Origin: an uncultured cyanobacterium
Lineage (GTDB): Bacteria > Cyanobacteriota > Cyanobacteriia > Cyanobacteriales > Microcystaceae
Direction: 5' to 3'
Length of the DNA: 39,829 nt
NCBI GenBank assembly: GCA_903887375.1
Contig: CAISPN010000093.1
Location: 1-39,829 of the forward strand
Shown here: positions 1-8,396 of the stretch, one piece after another
How the letters are laid out: every line of letters begins with the position of its first letter
Numbering within the stretch: position 1 is the first letter of the stretch
Translations under genes and position numbers: made by a program
The notes under the pieces: generated by a model
The model's input: only the letters and a program-made list of their open reading frames with translations
What the model was told of the DNA's origin: nothing
The model's database searches: none

Positions 1-1938
1 CCCTCTGAGCAGATCACCAGTCTAGAAGGTCCCTTTTTGATCCGCTGGCAGGATTCTTTAGCTCTAGTTTATGAGATTTCATCTCGTCAGATTGTCATCG
101 CTGTTCCTGAAATAGGTTTGCTGCGACGTAAACCCAAAGACTTTTTAGAGTCTTGGGATGCTGCAGAAGCAGAAGTTTTATTAATTCAAAAGAGCAAAGA
201 TACCCCGCAGAAAAAATTTGGACTGAGTTGGTTTTGGCCGGCAATCAAGAAACACAAAATAGTTTTAATAGAAGTTTTTATTGCTTCTTTCTTTGTTCAG
301 ATATTTGGTCTGGCTAATCCGCTGATGATTCAGGTGATCATAGATAAGGTTATCGTACAAAATAGTGTGGACACCTTGCAGGTTCTAGGTGTATTCCTCT
401 TGATCATTTCGATTTTTGAGGCAATATTGACTACATTGCGAACTTATCTTTTTGTAGATACAACCAATCGCATAGATATGAGTCTTGGTACTGATATCAT
501 CGATCATCTTCTAAGGTTGCCTTTAAAATACTTTGAAAAAAGACCAGTCGGTGAGATTTCAACCAGAATCAATGAACTAGAAAATATACGTCAGTTTTTA
601 ACCGGTACAGCATTAACTGTTATCTTAGATGCGATTTTTTCAGTACTCTATATCATAGTAATGCTTGTCTATAGCGTACCGTTAACTCTGGTTTCTTTGA
701 GTATAATTCCCATATTTATTTTGCTGACTATAGTGGCCTCGCCTATTATCTATAGACAATTACGAGATAAAGCTGAACGCAATGCTGAAACCCAATCCTA
801 TTTAGTAGAGGTGATGACGGGAATTCAAACCGTTAAGGCTCAAAATATAGAACTGCGCTCACGTTGGCAATGGCAGCAAAGATACGCAAGATTTGTTTCA
901 GCGGGCTTTAAAACTGTCATCACCTCAACCTTGGCCAGTTCAGCTAGTGGTTTTCTCAATAAAATTTCTTCACTTTTGGTACTCTGGGTAGGAACCTACA
1001 TGGTACTCAAAGGAGAGTTAACCCTTGGACAATTGATTGCCTTTAGGATTATTTCTGGCTATGTGACCTCGCCTATTTTACGCTTAGCCCAAGTCTGGCA
1101 AAATTTCCAAGAGACCTCACTTTCGCTAGAGCGTTTAGCCGATATAGTCGATACTCCCCAAGAGGCAGAAGAAGATCGCCAAAATATACCAATGCCAGCA
1201 ATCAGAGGGGCTGTTCGCTATGAAAATGTCTCTTTTAGATTTAAATCCAGCAGCGCTTTACAGTTAAACAATGTCTCTTTGGAAATCCCCTCAGGTGCTT
1301 TTGTAGGTATAGTTGGTCAAAGTGGTGCTGGCAAGAGTACCCTAACCAAGCTACTCGCTAGACTCTATGAACCAGAAGCAGGCAGGATATTGATAGATGA
1401 ATATGACATCAATAAAGTAGAGTTATATTCTCTACGTCGCCAGATCGGTTTTGTTCCCCAAGATACCCTGCTTTTTGAAGGAACGGTAGAGGAAAACATT
1501 GCCCTGACCAATCCTGATGCATCTAGCGAAGAGATAATAGAAGCTGCCAAAATCGCAGTTGCCCATGATTTCATCTTAAATCTTCCCAGAGGCTATAATA
1601 CCCGTGTCGGCGAGAGGGGAGCTTCTCTTTCAGGTGGACAGAGGCAGAGAATCGCCATTGCTCGCACAGTATTGCAGAATCCACGTATGCTCATTCTAGA
1701 TGAAGCAACAAGCGCTCTAGACTATATTACAGAGCAACAAGTTTATCTCAATCTAAGAGAAACCTTCAAAGGACGTACTGTCTTGTTTATCACACATAGG
1801 TTAAGTTCTATCAAGACCGCCGATATCATCGTTATGATGGATCAAGGATCTGTTATTGAATTGGGAACTCATCAGGAGTTGATGGAGCAAAACAGAAGAT
1901 ACTACTCTATGTATCAGCAGCAGGCAAACAGAATTTAG
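1..1938 (+). CDS. Type I secretion ABC transporter, ATPase/permease (5' end outside window)
   Basis: Exports a protein substrate across both membranes as the inner-membrane component of a type I secretion system. The reading frame is open to base 1 with no credible start, so the N-terminus lies outside the window. The first ~60 residues look like the end of a C39 peptidase-like domain (EGPFLIRW, then a beta-rich stretch). A transmembrane ABC region follows (bases ~250-1130), then a nucleotide-binding domain. That domain shows Walker A GQSGAGKST (~1315), signature LSGGQRQR (~1627), Walker B MLILDEATSALD (~1688) and the switch histidine in THRLSS (~1791). The HlyD-like adaptor follows 12 bases downstream, so they are almost certainly one operon. 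Family assignment is secure. Whether the C39-like domain is proteolytically active cannot be judged, because its catalytic part is missing here. Confidence 0.95.
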   Translation, partial: PSEQITSLEGPFLIRWQDSLALVYEISSRQIVIAVPEIGLLRRKPKDFLESWDAAEAEVLLIQKSKDTPQKKFGLSWFWPAIKKHKIVLIEVFIASFFVQIFGLANPLMIQVIIDKVIVQNSVDTLQVLGVFLLIISIFEAILTTLRTYLFVDTTNRIDMSLGTDIIDHLLRLPLKYFEKRPVGEISTRINELENIRQFLTGTALTVILDAIFSVLYIIVMLVYSVPLTLVSLSIIPIFILLTIVASPIIYRQLRDKAERNAETQSYLVEVMTGIQTVKAQNIELRSRWQWQQRYARFVSAGFKTVITSTLASSASGFLNKISSLLVLWVGTYMVLKGELTLGQLIAFRIISGYVTSPILRLAQVWQNFQETSLSLERLADIVDTPQEAEEDRQNIPMPAIRGAVRYENVSFRFKSSSALQLNNVSLEIPSGAFVGIVGQSGAGKSTLTKLLARLYEPEAGRILIDEYDINKVELYSLRRQIGFVPQDTLLFEGTVEENIALTNPDASSEEIIEAAKIAVAHDFILNLPRGYNTRVGERGASLSGGQRQRIAIARTVLQNPRMLILDEATSALDYITEQQVYLNLRETFKGRTVLFITHRLSSIKTADIIVMMDQGSVIELGTHQELMEQNRRYYSMYQQQANRI

Positions 1939-1950
1939 GGAGAAATCATC

Positions 1951-3633
1951 ATGAGAGAGACAAAAGATCCTAAAGAACCTATTCAACAGCCACCTAAAAA
2001 AAATCCGTTCAATTTTTCTTCAGTTTTAGGCGACAGCAACCAATCAGTAGTTCTCAAACAACCCACATCTTGGTCACGTGGAATAGTCTGGGGAATCATT
2101 GGTGTCACGGCTGCATCTGTGGCTTGGGCATATTTAGCCAATATTGAGCAAGTTGTCACTGCTGCGGGTAAATTGAAACCCCAAGGTCAAGTCAAAGAAG
2201 TACAAGTTCCCTTATCTGGAGTAATCAAGGAAGTCTATGTTAAAGACGGACAAAGGGTAAAGCAAGGTCAGCTTTTGGCCACTCTGGATACCAGTGCTAC
2301 AAAAGTTCAACTCGCTTCTCTAGGGAAGGTTCGTAAATCCCTTGAGCAAGAGAACAACTTCTATAGAACTCTCATGAGTCAAAATCTCTCGCCTCAACAA
2401 ACCCAGGGACTCATTAGCGGTTTAAAAATGCCGAAAGAAGTCATAGCCTTAGTGACCAATCGCATATCTCTGCAAAAAGAGAATCAGCTTTTCCAGATGC
2501 AATTAGATAGTAGCAACGCTAAAAATTCTTTTTCTCAACAGGAGATGGAGCGATTAAATGCCTCGCGCCAAGAAGCTTATTCGCGATCTAAGGCTGCCGA
2601 ACTAGAAGTTAAGCAGCAAAATGAACAATTAAAACAGGTTCAAGATCGCATCAACAACAATCAAAAACTGATTGCTCAAGATAAGCAAATGTTAGAGCAA
2701 ATCAAAGAGCGCAATGCAAAATCAGTTCAAGAATCTCAAAAAAGCCTGGAGATAGATAAAAGTCTGCTCACTAAAATGGAGACCCTTTCTTCTGAAGGAG
2801 CCTTAGGTGACTACCAAGTTCAAAAGCAAAGACAACAGATTAGTGATCGTCACAAAGACCTTTCTGAATTAGTGGGTAATGGGCAGGTTGAATATACTAA
2901 GCAACATGAACAATTGCAATCCCACCTTTCTGAGCTTGAACAACTGCATAAAGAAAGAGACAGACTTATCTATGTAACTTCCCAAGCCAAAGAAAAACTA
3001 ATTAACGCCAAGGCAACAACCCAAAAGGATGTCCGAGATAAAATTGGCGAAAATAACAAAAAACTAGCAGAGATTGATAGTAATCTTAACAAGATCATTG
3101 TAGAAAATGATAAAAAAATAGCAGAGACCGAAAGTCAGATTAGCCAAACCAAGCTCAATTTACGGCAACAAGAACTTCGCTCACCAGGCAAGGGAATTGT
3201 CTTTGATCTCAAAGCTTCACCAGGCTACGTACCAAATGTAGCTCAAGATAAACCAGTTCTCAAAATTGTGCCTGAAGAAGATCTCATAGCTGAGGTCGAT
3301 GTTACAAACCAGGATATAGGATTTGTCCAGCCCGGTCAAAAAGTTGATGTCAGAATAGACACTTTTCCCTATAGTGAGTTTGGTGACATTAAAGGTCAGG
3401 TGATCTCCGTTGGCTCTGACGCGCTCCCGCCTGATGAAACTCATAAATTTTATCGTTTTCCCACAAAAATCAAATTAAACGAGCAGAGCTTGAAAATCAA
3501 CAACAAAAAAATCAACCTACAATCAGGTATGGCTGTGACAGTCAATATCAAGGTTAAAGAGAATAGAACTGTAATGAGTTTATTTACTGGAATTATGGAA
3601 CCAAAAGTAGATAGCCTCAAACAGGTCAGATAG
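1951..3633 (+). CDS. HlyD-family membrane fusion protein of the type I secretion system
   Basis: Periplasmic adaptor (560 aa) linking the inner-membrane ABC exporter to a TolC-type outer-membrane channel. A cytosolic tail of ~42 residues precedes one transmembrane segment (about 43-63). Next come half of a split biotinyl-lipoyl domain (VPLSGVIKEVYVKDGQRV), a long Gln/Lys/Glu-rich coiled coil (about 110-400), the second lipoyl half (RSPGKGIVFDLKASPGYV) and a beta-barrel region (DVTNQDIGFVQPGQKVDVRI). The ATG at 1951 has a purine-rich RBS (GGGAG) upstream. It lies 12 bases after the ABC gene. The coiled coil is long, as in cyanobacterial HlyD proteins of large RTX or S-layer exporters. No TolC gene is in the window. 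An RTX protein at the right edge is a candidate cargo. Confidence 0.95.
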   Translation: MRETKDPKEPIQQPPKKNPFNFSSVLGDSNQSVVLKQPTSWSRGIVWGIIGVTAASVAWAYLANIEQVVTAAGKLKPQGQVKEVQVPLSGVIKEVYVKDGQRVKQGQLLATLDTSATKVQLASLGKVRKSLEQENNFYRTLMSQNLSPQQTQGLISGLKMPKEVIALVTNRISLQKENQLFQMQLDSSNAKNSFSQQEMERLNASRQEAYSRSKAAELEVKQQNEQLKQVQDRINNNQKLIAQDKQMLEQIKERNAKSVQESQKSLEIDKSLLTKMETLSSEGALGDYQVQKQRQQISDRHKDLSELVGNGQVEYTKQHEQLQSHLSELEQLHKERDRLIYVTSQAKEKLINAKATTQKDVRDKIGENNKKLAEIDSNLNKIIVENDKKIAETESQISQTKLNLRQQELRSPGKGIVFDLKASPGYVPNVAQDKPVLKIVPEEDLIAEVDVTNQDIGFVQPGQKVDVRIDTFPYSEFGDIKGQVISVGSDALPPDETHKFYRFPTKIKLNEQSLKINNKKINLQSGMAVTVNIKVKENRTVMSLFTGIMEPKVDSLKQVR

Positions 3634-3689
3634 GACTACAATGTAAAGGAAGAATCTAAAATTATTATTAAAATAAACCTCATAACAAT

Positions 3690-4856
3690 ATGGATCGCAT
3701 AGGGGTTCTTTTGCTCAATTTGGGAGGTCCTGAGAGGATACAGGACGTTCGTCCTTTTTTATATAATCTGTTTTCTGATCCCGAAATCATCCGCTTGCCC
3801 TTTCCCATTTTGCAAAAACCACTAGCTTGGTTAATTGCCACTTCCAGAAGAAAGAAATCGGAAGAAAATTATCGTCTCATTGGTGGTGGCTCCCCGCTAC
3901 GAAAGATTACAGAACAGCAGGCTCAAAGCTTACAGACTTTTTTGCAAAGCAATGGACAGCCAGTTAAAGTTTATATAGGCATGCGCTATTGGCATCCTTT
4001 CACCGAAGAAGCGATTGCTCAAATAAAGGCCGATCAAATCTCTCAAGTTGTTATATTGCCACTTTATCCACAATTTTCTATTAGCACTAGTGGTTCTAGC
4101 TTCCGTGTTTTGGAGGAGATGTGGAACAAAGATCCGCATCTTGGAGAAATCAACTACACTCTCATTCCTTCTTGGTATGACAATCCTGGCTATCTAAGCG
4201 CTATGTCAAGACTAATTAAACAAGAGTTGGTTCATTTTGAGCAGCCTGATTCAGTCCAGATATTTTTTAGTGCTCATGGCGTACCACAAAGCTATGTTGA
4301 AGAGGCAGGTGATCCCTATCAAAGCGAGATAGAAAACTGTACTAAACTAATCATGCGTCATCTCAACTTGCCCAATCCTTACAATTTAGCCTATCAAAGT
4401 AAAGTAGGTCCTGTAGAATGGCTCAAACCCTATACAGAAGACGCTATTAGAGAATTGGGAGAAAAAGGAATCAAAGATCTGCTGGTAATTCCAATTAGTT
4501 TCGTATCTGAGCATATTGAAACCCTTGAAGAAATAGACATAGAATATCGTGAAATAGCCCACGAAGCAGGAATTACCAATTTTAGACGTGTACCTGCTCT
4601 CAATAGCGATCCTAACTTTATCAAAGCATTAGCAGATCTAGTTACCGATTCTCTGCAAAAGCCTCCATATATTTTTTCTCAAGTAACTCATCCCAAGAAA
4701 AATATGAAAATGTACCCTCAAGAGCCCAATACTTGGGGTTTAACAACTACTGCAGAAGTTTGGAATGGACGACTAGCTATGCTGGGATTTATTGGCTTAT
4801 TGGTAGAATTAATCAGCGGGCAAGGTCTTTTGCATTACATACGTCTTTTGCATTAA
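3690..4856 (+). CDS. hemH: Ferrochelatase with C-terminal CAB-like membrane segment
   Basis: Inserts Fe2+ into protoporphyrin IX to make protoheme, the last step of heme synthesis and the branch away from chlorophyll. The N-terminus ([11 protein letters not shown]) is diagnostic. The conserved histidine is in [18 protein letters not shown], and the conserved glutamate lies in [13 protein letters not shown]. At 388 aa it is longer than soluble bacterial ferrochelatases (~320 aa). The extra C-terminus carries [16 protein letters not shown], a chlorophyll a/b-binding (HLIP-like) motif followed by a hydrophobic helix. This is typical of cyanobacteria and plastid ferrochelatase II, and tethers the enzyme to thylakoid membranes. 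It stands 56 bases after the secretion operon and is followed by a promoter, so it is probably monocistronic. Identity is very secure. Confidence 0.98.
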   Translation: MDRIGVLLLNLGGPERIQDVRPFLYNLFSDPEIIRLPFPILQKPLAWLIATSRRKKSEENYRLIGGGSPLRKITEQQAQSLQTFLQSNGQPVKVYIGMRYWHPFTEEAIAQIKADQISQVVILPLYPQFSISTSGSSFRVLEEMWNKDPHLGEINYTLIPSWYDNPGYLSAMSRLIKQELVHFEQPDSVQIFFSAHGVPQSYVEEAGDPYQSEIENCTKLIMRHLNLPNPYNLAYQSKVGPVEWLKPYTEDAIRELGEKGIKDLLVIPISFVSEHIETLEEIDIEYREIAHEAGITNFRRVPALNSDPNFIKALADLVTDSLQKPPYIFSQVTHPKKNMKMYPQEPNTWGLTTTAEVWNGRLAMLGFIGLLVELISGQGLLHYIRLLH

Positions 4857-4867
4857 ATTAGTTTGTC

Positions 4868-4896
4868 TTGACGATGCACAAAGAAAGCCACATAAT
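4868..4896 (+). promoter_or_regulatory. Sigma70-type promoter upstream of ybaB
   Basis: A -35 box TTGACG (4868-4873) and a -10 box CATAAT (4891-4896) each match consensus at 5 of 6 bases and are separated by 17 bases. Transcription would start near 4903, about 19 bases before the ybaB ATG. It is the clearest promoter I could see ahead of the long plus-strand run that continues to 19038. Confidence 0.65.
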
Positions 4897-4921
4897 AGGG
4901 TAAACATTAAACTTATTTACT

Positions 4922-5266
4922 ATGACTAAAGGACAAGGATTCGGTTTTGGCTTAGGCAAAATCAAAGAATTACAAGAAGCTTTCAAAAAAGCCCAGCAAT
5001 TCCAAGAAAATGCTCAGACTGTTCAGCAAGAGCTAGAAGAGTCCAGGGTAGAAGGTACTAGTTCCGATGGTGGTGTAACAGTATATATGAATGGCAGTCA
5101 GCGCCCTATCAGCGTCACTATAACTGCTGAAGCTGCTGCCAAAGGCGCTGAGTCTCTATCCCAGCTGGTTACAGAGGCGATGATTGATGCCTATGAAAAC
5201 TCCTCAGAAGTGATGAAGGAAAAAATGAATGAAATCACTAGTGGTCTGGAGTTGCCAGGATTCTAA
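4922..5266 (+). CDS. ybaB: YbaB/EbfC nucleoid-associated DNA-binding protein
   Basis: Small (114 aa) dimeric DNA-binding protein of the YbaB/EbfC family. It binds DNA and is thought to affect nucleoid structure and gene expression. The sequence has the family layout: a Gly-rich N-terminus (GQGFGFGLGKI), an amphipathic helix rich in Gln/Lys, a central beta region with SSDGGVTVYMNGSQRPISVTI and a C-terminal helix (LVTEAMIDAYENSSEVMKEKMNEITSGLELPGF). Length is normal. It follows a good promoter at 4868-4896, is separated by 9 bases from the next gene, and probably opens an operon with the TPR-like gene and thiE. Confidence 0.93.
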   Translation: MTKGQGFGFGLGKIKELQEAFKKAQQFQENAQTVQQELEESRVEGTSSDGGVTVYMNGSQRPISVTITAEAAAKGAESLSQLVTEAMIDAYENSSEVMKEKMNEITSGLELPGF

Positions 5267-5275
5267 AGTCCTACT

Positions 5276-5782
5276 ATGAGTGAAGTCTCTTATTTGGAAC
5301 TATACCAAGTTGGCAAAGAGGCTTTTGAAAGTGGTGATTATCGTCTTAGCATTGAAAAACTAGAATCAGCAGCCGAACTGGTCAACCTTAATTCCCCTCA
5401 AGGTGGCCAGGTCAGGCTCTGGTTAGTTACAGCTTACCAAGCTGCCAATTTGAGCGCCGAGGCTGTGACTTTGCTTAAGAAACTGACAGATCACCCAAGC
5501 TATCAGATCCGCAAACAAAGCCGTCAATTACTTTATATTTTAGAAGCGCCAAAGCTTAAGCGTCCTGCCCAATGGTCGGTCGTAATACCAGATATCAGCT
5601 TTAGCCAAGACAATAAAGACAAAAAATACACAACAAGAACCTCATCAATTCAACCACAGAAAAAGAAACCAGATAAAGTTTTTGTTCCTGTGGTGGAAGA
5701 TGATTCTTTTATCTGGTTTACAGTCATTGTTGCTATTTTAATAATCGCCACTCTAACATTAGAATCCTTGCGTTTAATATAA
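5276..5782 (+). CDS. Small TPR-like protein with C-terminal membrane anchor
   Basis: A 168-residue protein of unknown function. Residues 1-95 form TPR-like helices (ELYQVGKEAFESGDYRLSIEKLESA, then VRLWLVTAYQAANLSAEAVTLLKKL). A basic, low-complexity linker (about 100-140) leads to one transmembrane helix near the C-terminus (FIWFTVIVAILIIATLTL, ~144-161). The topology suggests a tail-anchored scaffold facing the cytosol. It sits between ybaB and thiE with gaps of 9 and 2 bases, so it is co-transcribed with them. I recognise it only as a conserved-looking cyanobacterial TPR protein and assign no specific role. Confidence 0.85.
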   Translation: MSEVSYLELYQVGKEAFESGDYRLSIEKLESAAELVNLNSPQGGQVRLWLVTAYQAANLSAEAVTLLKKLTDHPSYQIRKQSRQLLYILEAPKLKRPAQWSVVIPDISFSQDNKDKKYTTRTSSIQPQKKKPDKVFVPVVEDDSFIWFTVIVAILIIATLTLESLRLI

Positions 5783-5784
5783 AA

Positions 5785-6807
5785 ATGTCACAGCCACAAG
5801 CACTAGCGCGCATATTAGATGCCAATCTCAACCGAGCCAGAGAAGGAGTCAGGGTGATTGAAGATTGGTGCCGTTTAGGTCTTAATAACCCTATCTGGGC
5901 CAATCAATGCAAAATCATACGCCAGCAACTTGCCAAATGGCACAGCGATGAATTGAAACTAGCAAGAGATACTGCTCATGATCTTGGCACTTCAATCTCA
6001 CATCCACAAGAAGAAACCAGAGAAAACATAGATAGCTTATTGAGAGCAAATTTTGCCAGAGTAGCTGAAGCGCTTCGGGTCTTAGAAGAATATGGTAAAT
6101 TGCATGATCAACAAATGGCCAAGGATATTAAAAAAATGCGCTACGAAATTTATATCCTGGAAACCGAAATCTGCGATCTTGATCGTCTAGGCAAGTTAAA
6201 AAATTCTCTCCTTTATCTAGTCACCTCCCCCCATGAAAATTTATTAAATATTGTCGAATCAGCCCTGGATGCTGGATTGGGTTTGGTTCAGTATCGTGAA
6301 AAAAATGCTGATGATCTAACTAGATACAATAGAGCAGAAAAACTCTCGCAACTTTGCAAAAGATATGATGCTCTCTTTCTGGTCAACGATAGGATAGATA
6401 TAGCTTTAGCAGTAGAAGCAGATGGTGTACATATGGGCCAGCAAGATTTGCCACTTGCTCAAACTAAAAAACTCCTAGGACATGGATTGATTGTGGGGCG
6501 TTCAACTACCAATTCCCAAGAAATGGAGCTTAGCCAAGGATCTGATTATATTGGGGTTGGGCCAATATACGAAACTCCAACTAAAATAGGCAAAACGCCA
6601 GTAGGATTTGAATATATCCACTATGTTAAAGAGCATTCTAGTGTCCCTTGGTTTGCTATTGGCGGAATTGATAGAGATAATTTAACTAGTATAGTTGAAG
6701 CAGGAGCTAGACAAGTTGCTGTAGTTCGGGCAATTATGGCAAGCGAGGACCCTGGCAAAACCACAAGAGAGCTGTTATCTATCTTGCAATCTCACAAACA
6801 GAGCTAA
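5785..6807 (+). CDS. thiE: Thiamine phosphate synthase with cyanobacterial N-terminal domain
   Basis: Joins the thiazole and pyrimidine moieties of thiamine to give thiamine phosphate. The 340-aa protein has two parts. Residues ~1-130 are an alpha-helical domain (RILDANLNRAREGVRVIEDWCR) found fused to ThiE in cyanobacteria. Residues ~140-335 are the TIM-barrel synthase, showing VQYREKNAD, LFLVNDRIDIALAVEADGVH, GQQDLP, GVGPIYETPTK and WFAIGGI. The ATG begins 2 bases after the previous stop, implying translational coupling. All catalytic-domain signatures are intact. Seventeen bases later the signalling cassette begins on the same strand with no terminator visible between. Confidence 0.95.
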   Translation: MSQPQALARILDANLNRAREGVRVIEDWCRLGLNNPIWANQCKIIRQQLAKWHSDELKLARDTAHDLGTSISHPQEETRENIDSLLRANFARVAEALRVLEEYGKLHDQQMAKDIKKMRYEIYILETEICDLDRLGKLKNSLLYLVTSPHENLLNIVESALDAGLGLVQYREKNADDLTRYNRAEKLSQLCKRYDALFLVNDRIDIALAVEADGVHMGQQDLPLAQTKKLLGHGLIVGRSTTNSQEMELSQGSDYIGVGPIYETPTKIGKTPVGFEYIHYVKEHSSVPWFAIGGIDRDNLTSIVEAGARQVAVVRAIMASEDPGKTTRELLSILQSHKQS

Positions 6808-6809
6808 AT

Positions 6810-6816
6810 AAAGGGG
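6810..6816 (+). promoter_or_regulatory. Ribosome binding site that decides the first GTPase start
   Basis: The sequence TAAAGGGG ends 8 bases before ATG 6825 but only 2 bases before the in-frame TTG at 6819. The spacing favours the ATG as the true start. Confidence 0.55.
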
Positions 6817-6824
6817 TATTGTCA

Positions 6825-7565
6825 ATGACAGTGTCCTATATAGGTGATCGTGAAGTTGGTAAAACTCATCTAGCTTTAGAGCTGGCTAATCCACAGAGCA
6901 ATCACATCAAGATTGTCAGTCCTGAGTACAGCATTTTAAAAACCATGCTTTACAATGAGGTACAAGGTAGGACTGTGCCGACTAATGATACCCTTCAAAT
7001 CAGGCAACTTCAAATTCAAATAGATCTGCCTTCAGCTCGAAGAAATTTAGATATAGACTGGCTAGACAGTTCTGGAGAAAATTGGCGAGAATCTTGGAGG
7101 ACAAAAAACCAAGATAAATGGCAAATCTTTCTAGATACCTTGAGAAAAAGTGAGGGAATAATTTTAGTATTATCCCCCTATAGAGAATTAATTCATCAAG
7201 GGAAACAAGAAGACTTTATCACCCAGGCTCAGTGGTGCAAGCGATTTGCAAAATGGGTGTACTTTTTTCGATACGAATGTCACAAGCTACGTCATCTTTT
7301 AATTTGTCTAAATAAAGCAGATTTATTCTGTGATGTCGAACAAGAGGGGAGATTTTTGAGCTACAATCTCAAAGGCTCACAACTCAATTGGCAACAGAGA
7401 AATGATTATGTTTTTAAAAAATACTTTAGTCCTATCAAAGAGCAAATTTTAGAGCTGAATCAAAAAACTGATATTGATTCTGTTCGTTGTTTTATAACCA
7501 GCATCAAAAATCGTGATTTACTGGAGCTTCCTTGGCTCTATCTCGGTACATATCTAGGATATTAG
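6825..7565 (+). CDS. GTPase-like P-loop protein 1 of the signalling cassette
   Basis: A 246-aa TRAFAC-type small GTPase by motif. Walker A/G1 is GDREVGKTH (residues 7-15), G3 is DSSGE (81-85) after a hydrophobic strand, G4 is NKAD (163-166) after LLICL, and a G5-like TSIK occurs near residue 226. All residues needed for guanine nucleotide recognition are visible. There is no signal peptide or transmembrane segment, so it should be cytosolic. An in-frame TTG six bases upstream was not chosen because of RBS spacing. A second GTPase-like gene follows after 17 bases, and a GAP1-like gene after that. This matches the predicted 'double GTPase' arrangement; that family link is my inference from motifs and order. 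The regulated partner is unknown. Confidence 0.85.
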   Translation: MTVSYIGDREVGKTHLALELANPQSNHIKIVSPEYSILKTMLYNEVQGRTVPTNDTLQIRQLQIQIDLPSARRNLDIDWLDSSGENWRESWRTKNQDKWQIFLDTLRKSEGIILVLSPYRELIHQGKQEDFITQAQWCKRFAKWVYFFRYECHKLRHLLICLNKADLFCDVEQEGRFLSYNLKGSQLNWQQRNDYVFKKYFSPIKEQILELNQKTDIDSVRCFITSIKNRDLLELPWLYLGTYLGY

Positions 7566-7582
7566 ATTTTGATTTTCATATT

Positions 7583-8371
7583 ATGAGTGTGGTAAGAGTC
7601 CTTGGCTCAAGAGCAGCAGGTAAAACAACTTATTTAACGGCTCTGGCCAGTTTTGCGAAAAAACAAGCAAACTTTAGTGTTACTCCCATTAATGATGAAG
7701 CTAAGAAACTGGCAAACTGGGCAGAAAATATCCTAGAGCAAGGTGGCAGATTAACCCCAACTGATGCCGAAAAAAGCCCAAACGAACTACCTAGCTATCT
7801 TTTTCTGATTGAAGGCAAACAACGCTTTCAAAAACAAAGGATAGATCTAAGTATTAGAGACTATTCGGGTGAGATCTTTGAAAAAATGGCACAAGATAGT
7901 ATGCTAGATCAGAAAACCCAAAGTCATATTAATTCTTGTTTAAATAAAGATATAACTGGCTGTCTGATCATGCTGACTGCATGGGAGAAAAGTGAAGATA
8001 ACAAATATAGAAAAGCCTTAGATTACTTCACCAGAACAATGGAAATCCGCAAGAGAGACCAAAACCTTCGTCTGGCATTGGTTATGGGCAAATGTGAAAG
8101 AGGAGAAATTTGGCCAGGTAGAATAGAGCCCGAAACTGACCTTTTTGATCTCTACCTACCTTCTACCAAGAAATTATTAGAAGCGAGAATACCCAGCAAG
8201 AACCTTGGATTTTTTGCCGTATCAGCTTTTGGAGTATTAGGAAAAAACGATCCCAGGCCAAATCGTATAGATGAATATGGTAAAGAGGGAACTCACGCCG
8301 TCTTGAGAGATCCAGAACTTTGGCAACCATACAATTTATTGGCGCCAATCTTCTGGGCAGGAAGATTATAA
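7583..8371 (+). CDS. GTPase-like P-loop protein 2, atypical G4 motif
   Basis: A 262-aa P-loop protein. Walker A is GSRAAGKTT (8-16). The G3-like motif is RDYSGEIF (92-99), following the strand RIDLSI. The expected NKxD is replaced by GKCE (169-172) after the strand LRLALVM, and VSAFG (213-217) could be the G5 loop. Guanine specificity is therefore uncertain. The same frame is open upstream to a TTG at 7532 inside the preceding gene, but ATG 7583 begins exactly where the family-like sequence starts (MSVVRVLGSR) and avoids overlap. With the preceding gene it forms a pair of divergent GTPase-like proteins, likely partners or successive switches. No membrane segment is visible. Confidence 0.82.
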   Translation: MSVVRVLGSRAAGKTTYLTALASFAKKQANFSVTPINDEAKKLANWAENILEQGGRLTPTDAEKSPNELPSYLFLIEGKQRFQKQRIDLSIRDYSGEIFEKMAQDSMLDQKTQSHINSCLNKDITGCLIMLTAWEKSEDNKYRKALDYFTRTMEIRKRDQNLRLALVMGKCERGEIWPGRIEPETDLFDLYLPSTKKLLEARIPSKNLGFFAVSAFGVLGKNDPRPNRIDEYGKEGTHAVLRDPELWQPYNLLAPIFWAGRL

Positions 8372-8396
8372 GTATTTTTGAGGAGAAGATAGAAAA

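Noticed and set aside
7532-7582. Upstream extension of GTPase 2 from TTG 7532
   Set aside because: It would overlap the previous gene, adds residues unlike the family start, and ATG 7583 directly precedes the first beta-strand and P-loop.
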